Source: Campylobacterales bacterium
GTDB lineage: Bacteria > Campylobacterota > Campylobacteria > Campylobacterales > Sulfurimonadaceae
Length of the DNA stretch: 64,000 bases
Direction of reading: 5' to 3'
Assembly (NCBI GenBank): GCA_026390135.1
Contig: JAPLGN010000046.1
Coordinates: 31,920-95,919, forward strand
The translations under genes were made by a program, and so were the position numbers. The notes beneath the pieces were generated by a model, which saw only the letters and a list, made by a program, of their open reading frames with translations, was not told the DNA's origin and made no database searches. Positions 27,195 through 37,061 of this stretch are shown here, in pieces. Position 1 is the stretch's first letter. Every line of letters starts with the position of its first letter.

Positions 27195-29434
27195 AACTTT
27201 CACCTCTCATCCTCTCGATTGCAGCGTGCGCAGTTCTTGCAGCCAATCCCGTCAATATCGAGCGCATTGTCGTTACCGATACTGCCAGTGACAACGATCA
27301 GCTTATTGCCGATAACAATCAAACGTCAGGCAAACAAACGTTTACAACCAAAAGTATCGCAACCCTTAGCACTCAGGCAAACATGAACCCCTATACGGTC
27401 ATCGCGTTTTCTCCCTCAGTCAATTTCACCCCAGTCGATCAGGCAGGCTCAAACGAGCCCTCGTATCACGATCCTATCCGTATCCGTGGAAAATCGCAAA
27501 GCGGTCCGGGAGGAGTGTTTATGATCGATGGAATGCCGATTTCCAGTAATCCAGGTGGCGGAAAAGAGATGCTCGATATGGAGAATGTCTCCTCCATCGA
27601 TTTACACAAAGGGTATCTCCCTGTGGATAAAAATCTGGGCTTCTCCAGCCTCATCGGTAAAGTAGATATGAATGTCCTTTCCGCTCGTGCCAAAGCGGGT
27701 GCTGAAGTCTCGCAAAGCTTCGGAAGCGATGACTTTATGCGGTCGTTTGTCCGTTTTGACAGTGGTAAAATCGGAGATGTAGCGGTATTTGGATCATTTT
27801 CCCATCTAACCAATGATAAAACCAAAGGAGAAGGGGATCTAAAACGTCTCAACGGAACGGTCGGATTAACCTATCAGCCAAACAATAGCTTCAAAGCCAA
27901 AGTAACCGCTATCAGTAACTCCGACGATCATCATAATTATTACAATCTCTCCTATGCTGAGTCACAAAACCTTGGTGCAAATTTCAACAAAGATTATGCA
28001 ACTACCAAACCGACTGCTAGCAATGATGTTAACTACTACGATTGGAATAAACAACATTTCAATACCACAGCGCTTTTGGGTGAGTTTGAATATCGTCCAA
28101 GCAACAGTGATGTTATCACCATCAAACCCTATTATAAAAGAGACAAAGGGGAGTATTGGTATTCAAGTGTCAGTGCGGATGGTAATGCGAGTAAAAACCG
28201 CGTCATAAACTGGCAAATCGATCACGATCTTTTTGGTACAACTGCGTCAGAAGAACATACTTTTTCGGATGCGCTGAAAACGAAAATCGGATATTGGTAT
28301 CACAAACAGCTTCCTCCCGGACCTCCAAGCGATCAGGAAAAATATAAAGTAGTCAATGGTAATTTAGTATTTGATGGATACGGTGTACTCGCAGACAACG
28401 ACTATCATACCATCCAAGCACCGTTTATGGAACTTAGCGGTAGTATCAATAACTTCACCTACGCAGTAGGAGCACAATACCAGACATTTACACTTGGCTC
28501 ACTCAAAAGCCATACGTCCAATACTACAGCCACAACAAGTTCAGATTATGATGTCGCTATTGCTACAACCGCTGTTGATCCATGGGCTAGTGTTCAAACA
28601 AAAACATTCCATACGTGGATCCCCTCACTCTATATGGGATATGACCTCTCACCTGAGTCTTCGGTGTATCTTGATTACTCTCGTACGTATGGATTTGATG
28701 TCAACTTATTTCCTTCCTATGTTTCAGGTCGATCTAATTTTGTAGCTAAAAACGTCACCCTTCAGCAGCTGTGGGATAAGGAAGATTTGGAACTCTCCGA
28801 TAACATCGACTTGGGAGTCAAAACCACTTTCGCAGGTCTAACACTTAATCCAAATCTTTTTGTCTCTTTCGTCCAAAACAAACAGGCGACTATTTATGAT
28901 CCTGCATTCGGTGTCAACTATCCTGCAAATATCGGAGATGCCCTCGGATACGGTGCCGAGTTCTCCGCTTACGGACCGATTAACGAGTCGCTTGAACTCC
29001 TATTAGGACTCTCGTATAACCGTTATCAATTTACACAAAACTTCCAAAGCAGTGCATCTTCAACGGTGGAAACCGATGGAAAACAACTTCCAGATGCACC
29101 GGAATACATGGCAAAAGCTGCCCTCTCCTATCATCTAGGGGATTGGACATTTACTCCAAGCGCACGCTATACCTCAAGCCGATGGGGTGATGTTCAAAAT
29201 ACCCAAAAAATAAATGCTTACACGATTGTCGATTTTGATATGGCGTATCACATCGCTCGGTTTATGGGCTCACATAATGCCCTATTTCGTCTCACCGCAA
29301 CCAACCTTACTAATGAAAAATACATTGCAACCATCAATGCAGCGGATAACTATTTAGCGGCTTCCACCACTGCTTCGACGTATCAAACCGGAGCGCCTTT
29401 GGGTGTTTACGGCAGTATCAATCTGAAATTCTAA
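27191..29434 (+). CDS. TonB-dependent outer-membrane receptor 1
   Basis: Gated outer-membrane channel of 747 residues. After the signal peptide comes a TonB box (ERIVVTDTAS), a plug domain (about residues 45-170; RIRGKSQSGPGGVFMIDGMPI, then SSIDLHKGYLP), and a 22-strand-type barrel ending GSINLKF. It is preceded by binding protein 1 with a four-base overlap and followed by the permease, so it very likely feeds that importer. The ligand is unknown; the ModE boxes point to a molybdenum or tungsten species. Confidence 0.9.
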   Translation: MKLSPLILSIAACAVLAANPVNIERIVVTDTASDNDQLIADNNQTSGKQTFTTKSIATLSTQANMNPYTVIAFSPSVNFTPVDQAGSNEPSYHDPIRIRGKSQSGPGGVFMIDGMPISSNPGGGKEMLDMENVSSIDLHKGYLPVDKNLGFSSLIGKVDMNVLSARAKAGAEVSQSFGSDDFMRSFVRFDSGKIGDVAVFGSFSHLTNDKTKGEGDLKRLNGTVGLTYQPNNSFKAKVTAISNSDDHHNYYNLSYAESQNLGANFNKDYATTKPTASNDVNYYDWNKQHFNTTALLGEFEYRPSNSDVITIKPYYKRDKGEYWYSSVSADGNASKNRVINWQIDHDLFGTTASEEHTFSDALKTKIGYWYHKQLPPGPPSDQEKYKVVNGNLVFDGYGVLADNDYHTIQAPFMELSGSINNFTYAVGAQYQTFTLGSLKSHTSNTTATTSSDYDVAIATTAVDPWASVQTKTFHTWIPSLYMGYDLSPESSVYLDYSRTYGFDVNLFPSYVSGRSNFVAKNVTLQQLWDKEDLELSDNIDLGVKTTFAGLTLNPNLFVSFVQNKQATIYDPAFGVNYPANIGDALGYGAEFSAYGPINESLELLLGLSYNRYQFTQNFQSSASSTVETDGKQLPDAPEYMAKAALSYHLGDWTFTPSARYTSSRWGDVQNTQKINAYTIVDFDMAYHIARFMGSHNALFRLTATNLTNEKYIATINAADNYLAASTTASTYQTGAPLGVYGSINLKF

Positions 29435-29442
29435 GGGATACA

Positions 29443-30462
29443 ATGTTGCGATTCAAAACGTTCTCGATACTCTCCTCTGCCATGATGGTGTTATTGCTCA
29501 TCATGGTTGTCTCTCTTTTATGGGGACAGTATCCTATCGATTTTCATACTTTTATGGGATATCTCGAATTTAAACTCATGGGTGGAACAGGAAATGATAC
29601 ATACACACTGCTGGATAACATCATCCTCCAGATTCGTCTGCCACGGGTTTTACTCGCAATCCTCATCGGTTCATCGCTTGCGGTGTCGGGTGCAGCGTTT
29701 CAGGCGATGTTTGTTAACCCTCTCGTTTCTCCTGGGATTTTAGGGGTACTCGCGGGTGCATCATTCGGGGCAGCACTGGGGATGCTAATATCGGAGCAAT
29801 GGTATGTTGTTCAGCTGTTGGCATTTGTTTTTGGATTTGTTGCCGTCGGTGTGGCGGTACTGATCGGGGGGATGGTGAGCAACTCTCGCTCCACCATCAT
29901 GCTCGTCCTTGGCGGTGTCATCAGCGGTTCACTCTTTACCGCACTGCTCTCGGTCATTAAATACATGGCGGATCCCTATAGCACCCTCCCCGCCATCGTC
30001 TACTGGCTGATGGGTAGCCTCACAATGGCGGATTTACACGGTGTTTTGATGGTCAGTATCCCTATGCTACTAAGCATCGCGGGGATGGTCGCTCTCTCAA
30101 AATATTTCGACCTCCTCAGTCTGGGTGATGAAGAGGCAAAGGCGTTGGGGGTAAACGTCCCCCTGATCCGTTTTCTCGCAATCATCCTCGCGACGTTGGC
30201 GAGTTCCCTCTCCGTAGTTATGGCAGGGATGATTGGTTGGGTGGGGCTTATCATTCCTCATATCATCCGTATGGCTTTTGGACCCTCACATCGTCTCCTC
30301 ATTCCACTATCAGCGATTGTGGGGGCGATCTTTTTACTGTTAGCGGACACGGTATCGCGTTTGGCGATGAGCGTCGAAATCCCCATCGGGATTCTCACAT
30401 CGCTCATCGGTATCCCCGTCTTTATCATCGTACTTAAAAACGCGAGGGCAGCATGGAACTAA
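29443..30462 (+). CDS. FecCD/BtuC-type ABC permease (MolB-like)
   Basis: Inner-membrane subunit of a type II ABC importer, 339 residues with about ten membrane helices. Family motifs are LPRVLLAILIGSSLAVSGAAFQAMFVNPL and, in the ATPase-coupling region, GMIGWVGLIIPHIIRM. In Haemophilus, MolBC of this fold imports molybdate, giving precedent for a Mo substrate. It is the only permease for three binding proteins. It overlaps the ATPase gene by ten bases. Confidence 0.92.
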   Translation: MLRFKTFSILSSAMMVLLLIMVVSLLWGQYPIDFHTFMGYLEFKLMGGTGNDTYTLLDNIILQIRLPRVLLAILIGSSLAVSGAAFQAMFVNPLVSPGILGVLAGASFGAALGMLISEQWYVVQLLAFVFGFVAVGVAVLIGGMVSNSRSTIMLVLGGVISGSLFTALLSVIKYMADPYSTLPAIVYWLMGSLTMADLHGVLMVSIPMLLSIAGMVALSKYFDLLSLGDEEAKALGVNVPLIRFLAIILATLASSLSVVMAGMIGWVGLIIPHIIRMAFGPSHRLLIPLSAIVGAIFLLLADTVSRLAMSVEIPIGILTSLIGIPVFIIVLKNARAAWN

Positions 30463-31244
30463 ATCCGATTATTACGGTCAATGACCTCCATTTTTCCTAC
30501 CCGAAACAATCCGTATTAGAAGGTATTGATTTTACCCTCAATCGCGGTGAAATAGTCAGCCTGCTAGGGCCTAACGGATGCGGTAAAAGCACCCTCATTC
30601 GTCTTATTTTAAAACTTATCCATCCAAGTCAAGGTGAGATATGGCTGGATAATAAAACCATTGATCGCTATTCTCATCGTGAGATTGCCAAACATATCGC
30701 TTACATTCCCCAATACAATAATGTCCCATTCAACTATTCGGTGTTGGAGATGGTAATGATGGGAAGGGTTGCAAAACACGGATTTTTCGCTGCCCCCTCT
30801 GCAAGAGATAAAGAAGTTGCCCATGAGTCACTCTGTCGTATCGGGATAGATGATCTCGCACACCGACCTTTCGGACAACTCAGTGGCGGTCAAAAACAAA
30901 TGGTACTCCTCGCCCGAGCTCTCACCCAAGAGGTCAATACGTTTATTATGGATGAGCCCGTTTCAGGTTTGGACTATGGAAACCAAATCCGATTGTTGGA
31001 ACTGATAAGCGATTTAGCACGCCAAGGGTACACGTTTCTTAAAACAACCCACTATCCCGATCATGCCCTTATGGTCTCCAGTCGTGTCGTCGTTATGAAT
31101 GGCGGTAAGATCATCGCCAATGGAAAGCCTGAAGAGGTCATCACATCAACGATGATTCGTGAGGTCTACGGGATTAATGCCGACCTCATCACCCACAACA
31201 CCAACACGTGGTGTATCCCCACATTTAACAAAGGAATCGTATGA
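30453..31244 (+). CDS. ABC importer ATP-binding protein (MolC-like)
   Basis: ATPase of the FecCD-type importer, 263 residues. Walker A GPNGCGKST at 39-47, Q-loop in YIPQYNN, signature LSGGQKQ, Walker B FIMDEPVSGLD, and the H-loop TTHYPDHAL are all intact. Closest in form to FepC/BtuD/MolC. Overlaps the permease gene upstream and the second binding-protein gene downstream (ATGA). Confidence 0.92.
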   Translation: MELNPIITVNDLHFSYPKQSVLEGIDFTLNRGEIVSLLGPNGCGKSTLIRLILKLIHPSQGEIWLDNKTIDRYSHREIAKHIAYIPQYNNVPFNYSVLEMVMMGRVAKHGFFAAPSARDKEVAHESLCRIGIDDLAHRPFGQLSGGQKQMVLLARALTQEVNTFIMDEPVSGLDYGNQIRLLELISDLARQGYTFLKTTHYPDHALMVSSRVVVMNGGKIIANGKPEEVITSTMIREVYGINADLITHNTNTWCIPTFNKGIV

Positions 31245-32212
31245 AATATTTCCTATTCCTCATCACCCTGTTACTCTTTAGCGCACACGCACGAACCATC
31301 ACCGATGATTACGGCAGAGTTGTCACCATCCCCGATAAAATCACCAAAATTTATGCCACCCATCCGCCACTCACCATGAGCGTCATCGCTTTTGATCCCA
31401 ACCTTGTAGCGGCACTCAATTCCCCCTTAACCGATGAGCAAAAACCCTACGTCGGTACCGCCGCTGCACGTCCGATAGTCGGTGGTTTTTTCGGTCAGGG
31501 AAATACTCCAAATTTTGAGATTTTGGCAAGCGTTAAACCCGATGTGATTTTGATGTGGGGAGGAGCTACGGGGGCAGAAAACCATCTGAAAAAATTTACG
31601 GCACTGGGTATTCCTGTTTTGATGGTGCGTAACGATTCTATAAACGATCTCATAAGCCAATTCACCCTCTACGGCAAGCTCACCGGTAACACAAAGCGTT
31701 CTCTTGAACTTGTTGCCTATACTCAAGAAACATTAGGACTCATCCAATCGCTTCAAGCCAAAGTCAATGCGCGTAAAGACGTCCGATACTACTTTGCCGA
31801 AGGATTGGATGGAATGTCGAGTGAATGTGACGGCTCGTTTCATCTCGAACCTTTTACCTACAGTGGCGGAAAAAATGCCCTCAACTGCAAAATCTCTTCC
31901 AATTTTGGAATGGAAAAAATCTCGATGGAAACTATCCTGCTCTCCGATCCTGATGTCATTGTAGCCATGGAAAAAAGCTTTGCAGATTCTATTTCAGATA
32001 ATCAAAAATTCAAGACTCTTCGAGCTGTGAAATCAGGTCATGTCCTCACTGTCCCCAGCATACCGTTCAACATCATCAGCCGTCCGCCATCCTTTATGCG
32101 CCTGATTGGAATCCGATGGCTTATTCATGCCTTTTATCCCGACTTGATAAAACCGATCGAGCAGGAAAACAAACGCTTTGAAAAACTCTTTTTCCCTGCC
32201 TATCGGGTATAA
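31241..32212 (+). CDS. BtuF/FepB-type periplasmic binding protein 2 (Mo-cluster)
   Basis: Paralogue of the proteins at 26172 and 34356, 323 residues, with signal peptide and the shared YFAEGLDGMSSEC, YSGGKNALNC and RPPSFMRLIGIRWL segments. It differs in the ligand-facing start (IYATHPPLTMS) and in the region before the second cysteine, so its ligand may differ. It overlaps the ATPase gene by four bases and closes that operon; a ModE box and receptor 2 follow. Confidence 0.85.
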   Translation: MKYFLFLITLLLFSAHARTITDDYGRVVTIPDKITKIYATHPPLTMSVIAFDPNLVAALNSPLTDEQKPYVGTAAARPIVGGFFGQGNTPNFEILASVKPDVILMWGGATGAENHLKKFTALGIPVLMVRNDSINDLISQFTLYGKLTGNTKRSLELVAYTQETLGLIQSLQAKVNARKDVRYYFAEGLDGMSSECDGSFHLEPFTYSGGKNALNCKISSNFGMEKISMETILLSDPDVIVAMEKSFADSISDNQKFKTLRAVKSGHVLTVPSIPFNIISRPPSFMRLIGIRWLIHAFYPDLIKPIEQENKRFEKLFFPAYRV

Positions 32213-32231
32213 GCGTTTTTTAAAAAAATAC

Positions 32232-32255
32232 CGTTATGTCAAATATGATATATAA
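32232..32255. promoter_or_regulatory. ModE-like box upstream of receptor 2
   Basis: CGTTATGT followed by CAAATATGATATATAA: one near-perfect left half-site with a degenerate right half, ending 22 bases before the ATG. The bases after the half-site (TCAAAT..GATA) match those of the boxes at 25387 and 41374, supporting a real shared site. Confidence 0.55.
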
Positions 32256-32277
32256 ATACAAAACTTAAGGAGAAAAA

Positions 32278-34353
32278 ATGAACGTTACACAACATAAAAA
32301 AGGTGCTGTTTTCAGCCTACTCACTGCAACATTACTTTGCTCAACATTATCAGCCGAGGAAACAACCTCTAAAGCACTCGATCCTGTTAATGTTACCGCC
32401 TCGCAGATTGCCGAGCGTGATGATCTAAAACCTGACAGCGTGACCAACCTCTACCGTGTCGAATCGACCGCGCAATTTGGGACACAAATTTTGACCCAAA
32501 AAGAGATTGATGCCTATGCACCAAAAGATTTTTTTGATCTTATGGATAAAGCGACAGGACTTGATCTCACCTATCAAGGTCGCAAAAGTCCATTTTTCCT
32601 AAATATGCGCGGCGGCGGTAGTATCACTTATATTATCGATGGAGCTATTCTCCCCTCAACTGCTAACCGAATCTTGCAAAAAATTCCAATGTCAGCTATC
32701 GAAGAAATTCAAATTATACGCGGTTCAACGGCATTGGCTCTCGCCCCTTCAATCGGTATCGGAGCATCCAACAGCGGTTCGGGACTCAATACCGGATTTA
32801 TCGTGATTCGTACCAAACAACCTAAAAAGACAGAAGGACTGCTCACAGGCTATATAGAAAAAGCAGTATCACAACCTACAGCGAATGGTGAGAGCCTGTA
32901 TGTAGGAACACGCTTAGGTTCCGATACTTTAGGTCTAAATGGCTATATCGGTGGACTGGTCTCTCGTTATGACCGCCCTAGTAAAGACACATGGTTCGAT
33001 GGCAGTGATGCCGAATCGGGAATGATATCAGGCGGTATCAATTTCGGTCGCTTCAACCTCAATGTGATGGGATATAAAGACAGCGGACGTTTCGAGATGC
33101 AACGCGGCGTAACTGTTCTAGGAGTGTTAGATAACTCCAAGTGGTACTATGACCCAATCAAAACTTCTATCCTCTCCATGGATATGAGTATGCAATGGAA
33201 TGAATCTCAAACCACTCTATTATCTTTTGGTAAAACACAATACTATCAATCAGAATTTAGTAATGAAAGCTTTGTTACCAATGCAGCACCTGTTGCTAAA
33301 ACTTATAATGAAGATACTAAAAGTTACAGTCTCCGACATAATGCCCATTTTGGAGATACTCTTATCCAACTCGGTGCACAGCTCGGGACCAGTATTGGAT
33401 TTGGTCCTGAAACCAACAGCAATTACCGACGTTTTGATACTTCCGTAGCCGGATATTCTGCTTCCATCGAGCAAAAACTTTTCGGCGGGGATGTAGTTTT
33501 GGATGCCGGATATCGATACGATCAAAAACACATCAACAACTCCAGTACCGCTAATACAACAGCCGCTAACAATGCTAATAATAATGTTGATATGGCTCCA
33601 GCAAAAGTCGTCGCATTGGGTGGATTATGGAATATAAACAATATGTTTGCTCTCAACGGTCGCTATTTCAAGGGGGATGAAGGGACATCAGGTGATTTTG
33701 ATATAAAACCAGTACCAGGGCAACCTGCTTTTGATGCTGAACAACAAGAAAGAGTTGAAATTGCACTCGAAGCTAAACTAACCCCTTATTTTAAGCCGAC
33801 AGTCACTTGGTTCAATGTTGATTTCACGAATCAAAAATCAGCCAGTACAACCACATATACTGATACAGATGGTAGTATCTATTACTACTACACTGAATCC
33901 GATTCGCTTCGACGTGGAATCGAGCTAACATTAAAAGGTGAAATTGCCAAAAATACAACCTACAGCTTTGCATGGACACATATGACCGACAACTCAACAA
34001 CAACTAGTGCCGGAGTTACAACCGATAGTACCGGCTTATCAACTCCATCAAACAGTTATACAGCACTTTTGAGTCATAAATGGGACAGCTACCGTGCCAA
34101 TATATCAGCTAAAAAAATCGATGGATGGAGCAGCTCTACCAGTGCAATGGGAACGGCGTATAACGTCAATCTTGGTGATTATACTCGTGTCGATGCCAAT
34201 GTAGCAGGCGATTTAAAATTTGATGGCTATACCTTTACCGGAAAACTTTACGGTCGCAATCTCAGTAACAATCAATACGCTACCCGCTACACCACCGGAT
34301 ACTACTATGACCGCGGACGTACCCTCGGTTTAGAATTATCAATGGCATTTTAA
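32278..34353 (+). CDS. TonB-dependent outer-membrane receptor 2
   Basis: Receptor of 691 residues: signal peptide, TonB box (DPVNVTASQ), plug (DFFDLMDKATGLDL, FFLNMRGGGSITYIIDGAIL, IEEIQIIRGSTAL) and barrel ending in LGLELSMAF. Placed after binding protein 2 and before binding protein 3, with its own ModE-like box and an AAGGAG ribosome site. The three receptors are only distantly alike in their barrels, which suggests different ligands or ligand forms. Confidence 0.9.
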   Translation: MNVTQHKKGAVFSLLTATLLCSTLSAEETTSKALDPVNVTASQIAERDDLKPDSVTNLYRVESTAQFGTQILTQKEIDAYAPKDFFDLMDKATGLDLTYQGRKSPFFLNMRGGGSITYIIDGAILPSTANRILQKIPMSAIEEIQIIRGSTALALAPSIGIGASNSGSGLNTGFIVIRTKQPKKTEGLLTGYIEKAVSQPTANGESLYVGTRLGSDTLGLNGYIGGLVSRYDRPSKDTWFDGSDAESGMISGGINFGRFNLNVMGYKDSGRFEMQRGVTVLGVLDNSKWYYDPIKTSILSMDMSMQWNESQTTLLSFGKTQYYQSEFSNESFVTNAAPVAKTYNEDTKSYSLRHNAHFGDTLIQLGAQLGTSIGFGPETNSNYRRFDTSVAGYSASIEQKLFGGDVVLDAGYRYDQKHINNSSTANTTAANNANNNVDMAPAKVVALGGLWNINNMFALNGRYFKGDEGTSGDFDIKPVPGQPAFDAEQQERVEIALEAKLTPYFKPTVTWFNVDFTNQKSASTTTYTDTDGSIYYYYTESDSLRRGIELTLKGEIAKNTTYSFAWTHMTDNSTTTSAGVTTDSTGLSTPSNSYTALLSHKWDSYRANISAKKIDGWSSSTSAMGTAYNVNLGDYTRVDANVAGDLKFDGYTFTGKLYGRNLSNNQYATRYTTGYYYDRGRTLGLELSMAF

Positions 34354-34355
34354 TT

Positions 34356-35414
34356 ATGAGACATATTACTCTCATTTCCCTCTCACTTTTATTGGTTACC
34401 ACACTCGCAACTGCGCGTGAAGTGACCGATATGTTGGGACGCAAAGTTGATGTCCCTGAATCAGCAAAAAAAGTCTATGCCCCCTCACCGTATGGTTCAT
34501 ATGCCCTCTACGCTATGGATCCAACCCTCTTGGCGGGATGGATTTTTGAGATCGATGAGGAAAATTATCCTTATCTCAATAAACGAATGCAAACGCTACC
34601 CAGCATCGGACGGGTGTTCGGTCCGGGACAAAGTGCGAATCTCGAAGTCCTTTTAGCTGCCCATCCTGATCTTATCTTGATGTGGCAGCACACCAACGAA
34701 TTTAATCAAAAAGAGGCTGAAAAACTTAAGATTCTTAATGCACCGTTCGTCTATGCCGTCGATGAGAGTATAGAGGATTACACCAATATTTTCAAATTTT
34801 TAGGGAAAGCGCTGAACAAAGAGGAGCGGGGAAACAAGCTCGCCGCCTATTCCGAAAAGACCTTTAAGGATGTTCGCAACACCGTCGCCAAAATCCCCCT
34901 CGCAAAGCGGCCGAAAGTCTATTATGCCGAGGGGCTGGACGGTCTGAGCACCGAGTGCGACGACTCTATCCACGTACAGCTGCTCAAGCTCGCAGGTGAT
35001 GTGGATGTGCATCAATGCCATACCTCGAATCACAAAGGGTTTGAAAAAATCTCCATGGAAACGATCCTCACCTACAACCCCGACGTGATGATCGTCCAAG
35101 AGAAGATGTTTTTCGACAAAATCAATACCCTCCCTATCTGGTCGAATGTCAACGCAATCAAAAACCATCGGGTCTATCTAATCCCGAAAGCGCCGTTCAA
35201 CTGGTTCGACCGACCGCCGTCGTTTATGCGGATTATGGGTCTAAAATGGCTAATGAGTGCACTTTACCCAAAAGAGTACAAAATCAACATCAAAAAAGAA
35301 ACCAAAGAGTTTTATAGCCTCTTTATGAACGTTAATCTCACCGATAAACAAGTGCAAGAGGTTCTCTACCCCACCGATGATTACCGAAAAGCTCCGATGG
35401 GAGCAAATCCATGA
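34356..35414 (+). CDS. BtuF/FepB-type periplasmic binding protein 3 (Mo-cluster)
   Basis: Third paralogue, 352 residues, with signal peptide and shared YYAEGLDGLSTEC, DVDVHQC and FNWFDRPPSFMRIMGLKWL motifs; closest to binding protein 1 in the C-terminal half (TYNPDVMIVQ, YPKEYKINIKKETKEFYSL). The C-terminal tail has an extra PTDDYRKAPMG. It overlaps the methyltransferase gene by four bases, tying the uptake genes to small-molecule enzymes. Confidence 0.85.
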   Translation: MRHITLISLSLLLVTTLATAREVTDMLGRKVDVPESAKKVYAPSPYGSYALYAMDPTLLAGWIFEIDEENYPYLNKRMQTLPSIGRVFGPGQSANLEVLLAAHPDLILMWQHTNEFNQKEAEKLKILNAPFVYAVDESIEDYTNIFKFLGKALNKEERGNKLAAYSEKTFKDVRNTVAKIPLAKRPKVYYAEGLDGLSTECDDSIHVQLLKLAGDVDVHQCHTSNHKGFEKISMETILTYNPDVMIVQEKMFFDKINTLPIWSNVNAIKNHRVYLIPKAPFNWFDRPPSFMRIMGLKWLMSALYPKEYKINIKKETKEFYSLFMNVNLTDKQVQEVLYPTDDYRKAPMGANP

Positions 35415-36028
35415 AAGGCGCTACCAACCCACAAAGTTTTGATCAAATCGTCCGCAATGTGTTCGCCCCAATCTATCCTGTGATTGCTGAACAAATCGTC
35501 GCGAAAACTTCTATCAAATCAGGGAGATGTCTCGATGCAGGTTGCGGAACGGGAGCGCTTGGGATTGCATTGGCAAATATCACCGATATGCACATCACTT
35601 TTTTCGATCAATCTGATGAGATGTTAAACCTATCCTCCCAATACGCTACCCTAAACGATCTGGATAACCGGAGTTCATTTATCCAAGGAGATATCCACAC
35701 CATTCCTCTACCCGATGAAGATGTCCATCTCGTGATCAGTCGCGGTTCATCTCCATTTTGGGAAGATTGGCACCAAGCCTATCGTGAAATACTTCGTATC
35801 CTCAAACCTGGAGGGATGGCATACATCGGTGGCGGATTCGGAAATGCGGAACTTCGAGAAAAGATTATCGCGACCATGAATGAGAATAACCCAAACTGGC
35901 GTAATTCGTTTAAAGATCGAATTAAACCCGAACGCGAAGCTCTCCCCGGAATTCTTGACGCCTTAGCACCAAGTTCATATCAAATCATTGATGATGAAAG
36001 CGGCTTTTGGGCCGTATTTACAAAATAA
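35411..36028 (+). CDS. SAM-dependent methyltransferase 1
   Basis: Class I methyltransferase of 205 residues with motif I LDAGCGTGALGIAL, acidic loop ITFFDQSDEML, and a later EILRILKPGGMAYIGGG strand of the UbiE/MenG-like group. The substrate cannot be told. It is coupled to binding protein 3 (ATGA) and followed ten bases on by the flavin oxidoreductase gene, suggesting these enzymes modify the imported ligand or a related metabolite. Confidence 0.82.
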   Translation: MKGATNPQSFDQIVRNVFAPIYPVIAEQIVAKTSIKSGRCLDAGCGTGALGIALANITDMHITFFDQSDEMLNLSSQYATLNDLDNRSSFIQGDIHTIPLPDEDVHLVISRGSSPFWEDWHQAYREILRILKPGGMAYIGGGFGNAELREKIIATMNENNPNWRNSFKDRIKPEREALPGILDALAPSSYQIIDDESGFWAVFTK

Positions 36029-36038
36029 AGGATCCGTT

Positions 36039-37046
36039 ATGAAAATAGGTTTATTTTGCCTTACTGAACATTTCGAGGGGAGTGTTCAGGAGAGTATTAT
36101 GGAGCAACTGCGTCTTGTCGAACTTGCCGACGAACTTGGATTTGATGAAGCGTGGTTTGGAGAACACCATTTTAACGGTTTTAGTGTCGTCCCAGATCCC
36201 GCACTCATGATCGCTTACGCAGCTGCTCGTACAAAATGTATTAAACTGGGTACGGCAGGATTTCTCGCCCCGTTTTACCATCCGGTTCGTTTGGCTGAGA
36301 GTATTTCAGTATTGGATAATCTCACAAATGGACGGATAAATGCAGGATTTGCTAAAGGGGGATTTGCACCCGATACCAAACATTTCAGTCGCGATCCTGA
36401 TAATCTCCGTAATGCGATGTTTGAGATTACCGAAGCGGTAGATGAGCTTTTGCATTCCAAAAACCCAACTTATAATGGAGCATTTGCCTCATTTGAAAAC
36501 ATTAACCTCCAACCAAAACCATTCCAAAAACATATCCCTTTTTTCGTAGCTACCTTTGCCAACCCCGATACAATCCGTTTTGCTGCCAGAAATGGCTACG
36601 GATTACTAATGTCACAGGGAGCAAGTATAGAGGAGTGTCTTGAAGCGCAAAGACTCTATCGCTCTATTGCCGATGTTGACCCTGAAATAGTACTCATGCG
36701 GGTTTTTTGTGTCGCAGATACGTATGAAGAAGCGTATCAAATATCCAGACCTGCAGTCGATCATTTCGTCAAATCGATGCGAGCGGCATCCTCCCAAATC
36801 CCTCAGCCAACATATGATTATGACAAATACACTGCGATACTCTCTGAGCGTGAAGCCTTTTTCGACGGACAAAAGTTTTTTGACAATGCTATTCTCGGAA
36901 CCCCATCTGAGTGTATTTCCACCATTAAAACCATCCAAAAGGAGCTTACCAACGTCCACTTAGTCCTCAAACCCTCATCCGCAGAATCTGGTCAAAATCG
37001 GGTGATGCTTTGTGAATTTAATGCAAATATCCGACCACACATTTAA
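36039..37046 (+). CDS. Luciferase-like (LLM-class) flavin-dependent oxidoreductase
   Basis: TIM-barrel flavoenzyme of 335 residues using reduced flavin. The ORF track start (35988) lies inside the methyltransferase gene; ATG 36039 follows AAAGGA and gives the family N-terminus MKIGLFCLTEHFEGS. Signature regions are ELGFDEAWFGEHHFNGF, PFYHPVRLAESISVLDNLTNGR and FAKGGFAPDTKHF. Such enzymes oxidise organics, often cleaving C-S or C-N bonds. A role in breaking down or altering a metal ligand is possible but unproven. Confidence 0.85.
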   Translation: MKIGLFCLTEHFEGSVQESIMEQLRLVELADELGFDEAWFGEHHFNGFSVVPDPALMIAYAAARTKCIKLGTAGFLAPFYHPVRLAESISVLDNLTNGRINAGFAKGGFAPDTKHFSRDPDNLRNAMFEITEAVDELLHSKNPTYNGAFASFENINLQPKPFQKHIPFFVATFANPDTIRFAARNGYGLLMSQGASIEECLEAQRLYRSIADVDPEIVLMRVFCVADTYEEAYQISRPAVDHFVKSMRAASSQIPQPTYDYDKYTAILSEREAFFDGQKFFDNAILGTPSECISTIKTIQKELTNVHLVLKPSSAESGQNRVMLCEFNANIRPHI

Positions 37047-37061
37047 TTAAAAGGAAGAAAA

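Noticed and set aside
27466-27852. 128-residue minus-strand ORF in receptor 1
   Set aside because: Shadow of a clear receptor plug domain; no ribosome site or family.
36031-36045. CGTTATGA near the oxidoreductase start as another ModE half-site
   Set aside because: Only six bases match; it arises from the ribosome site and start codon, with no following TCAAAT or right half.
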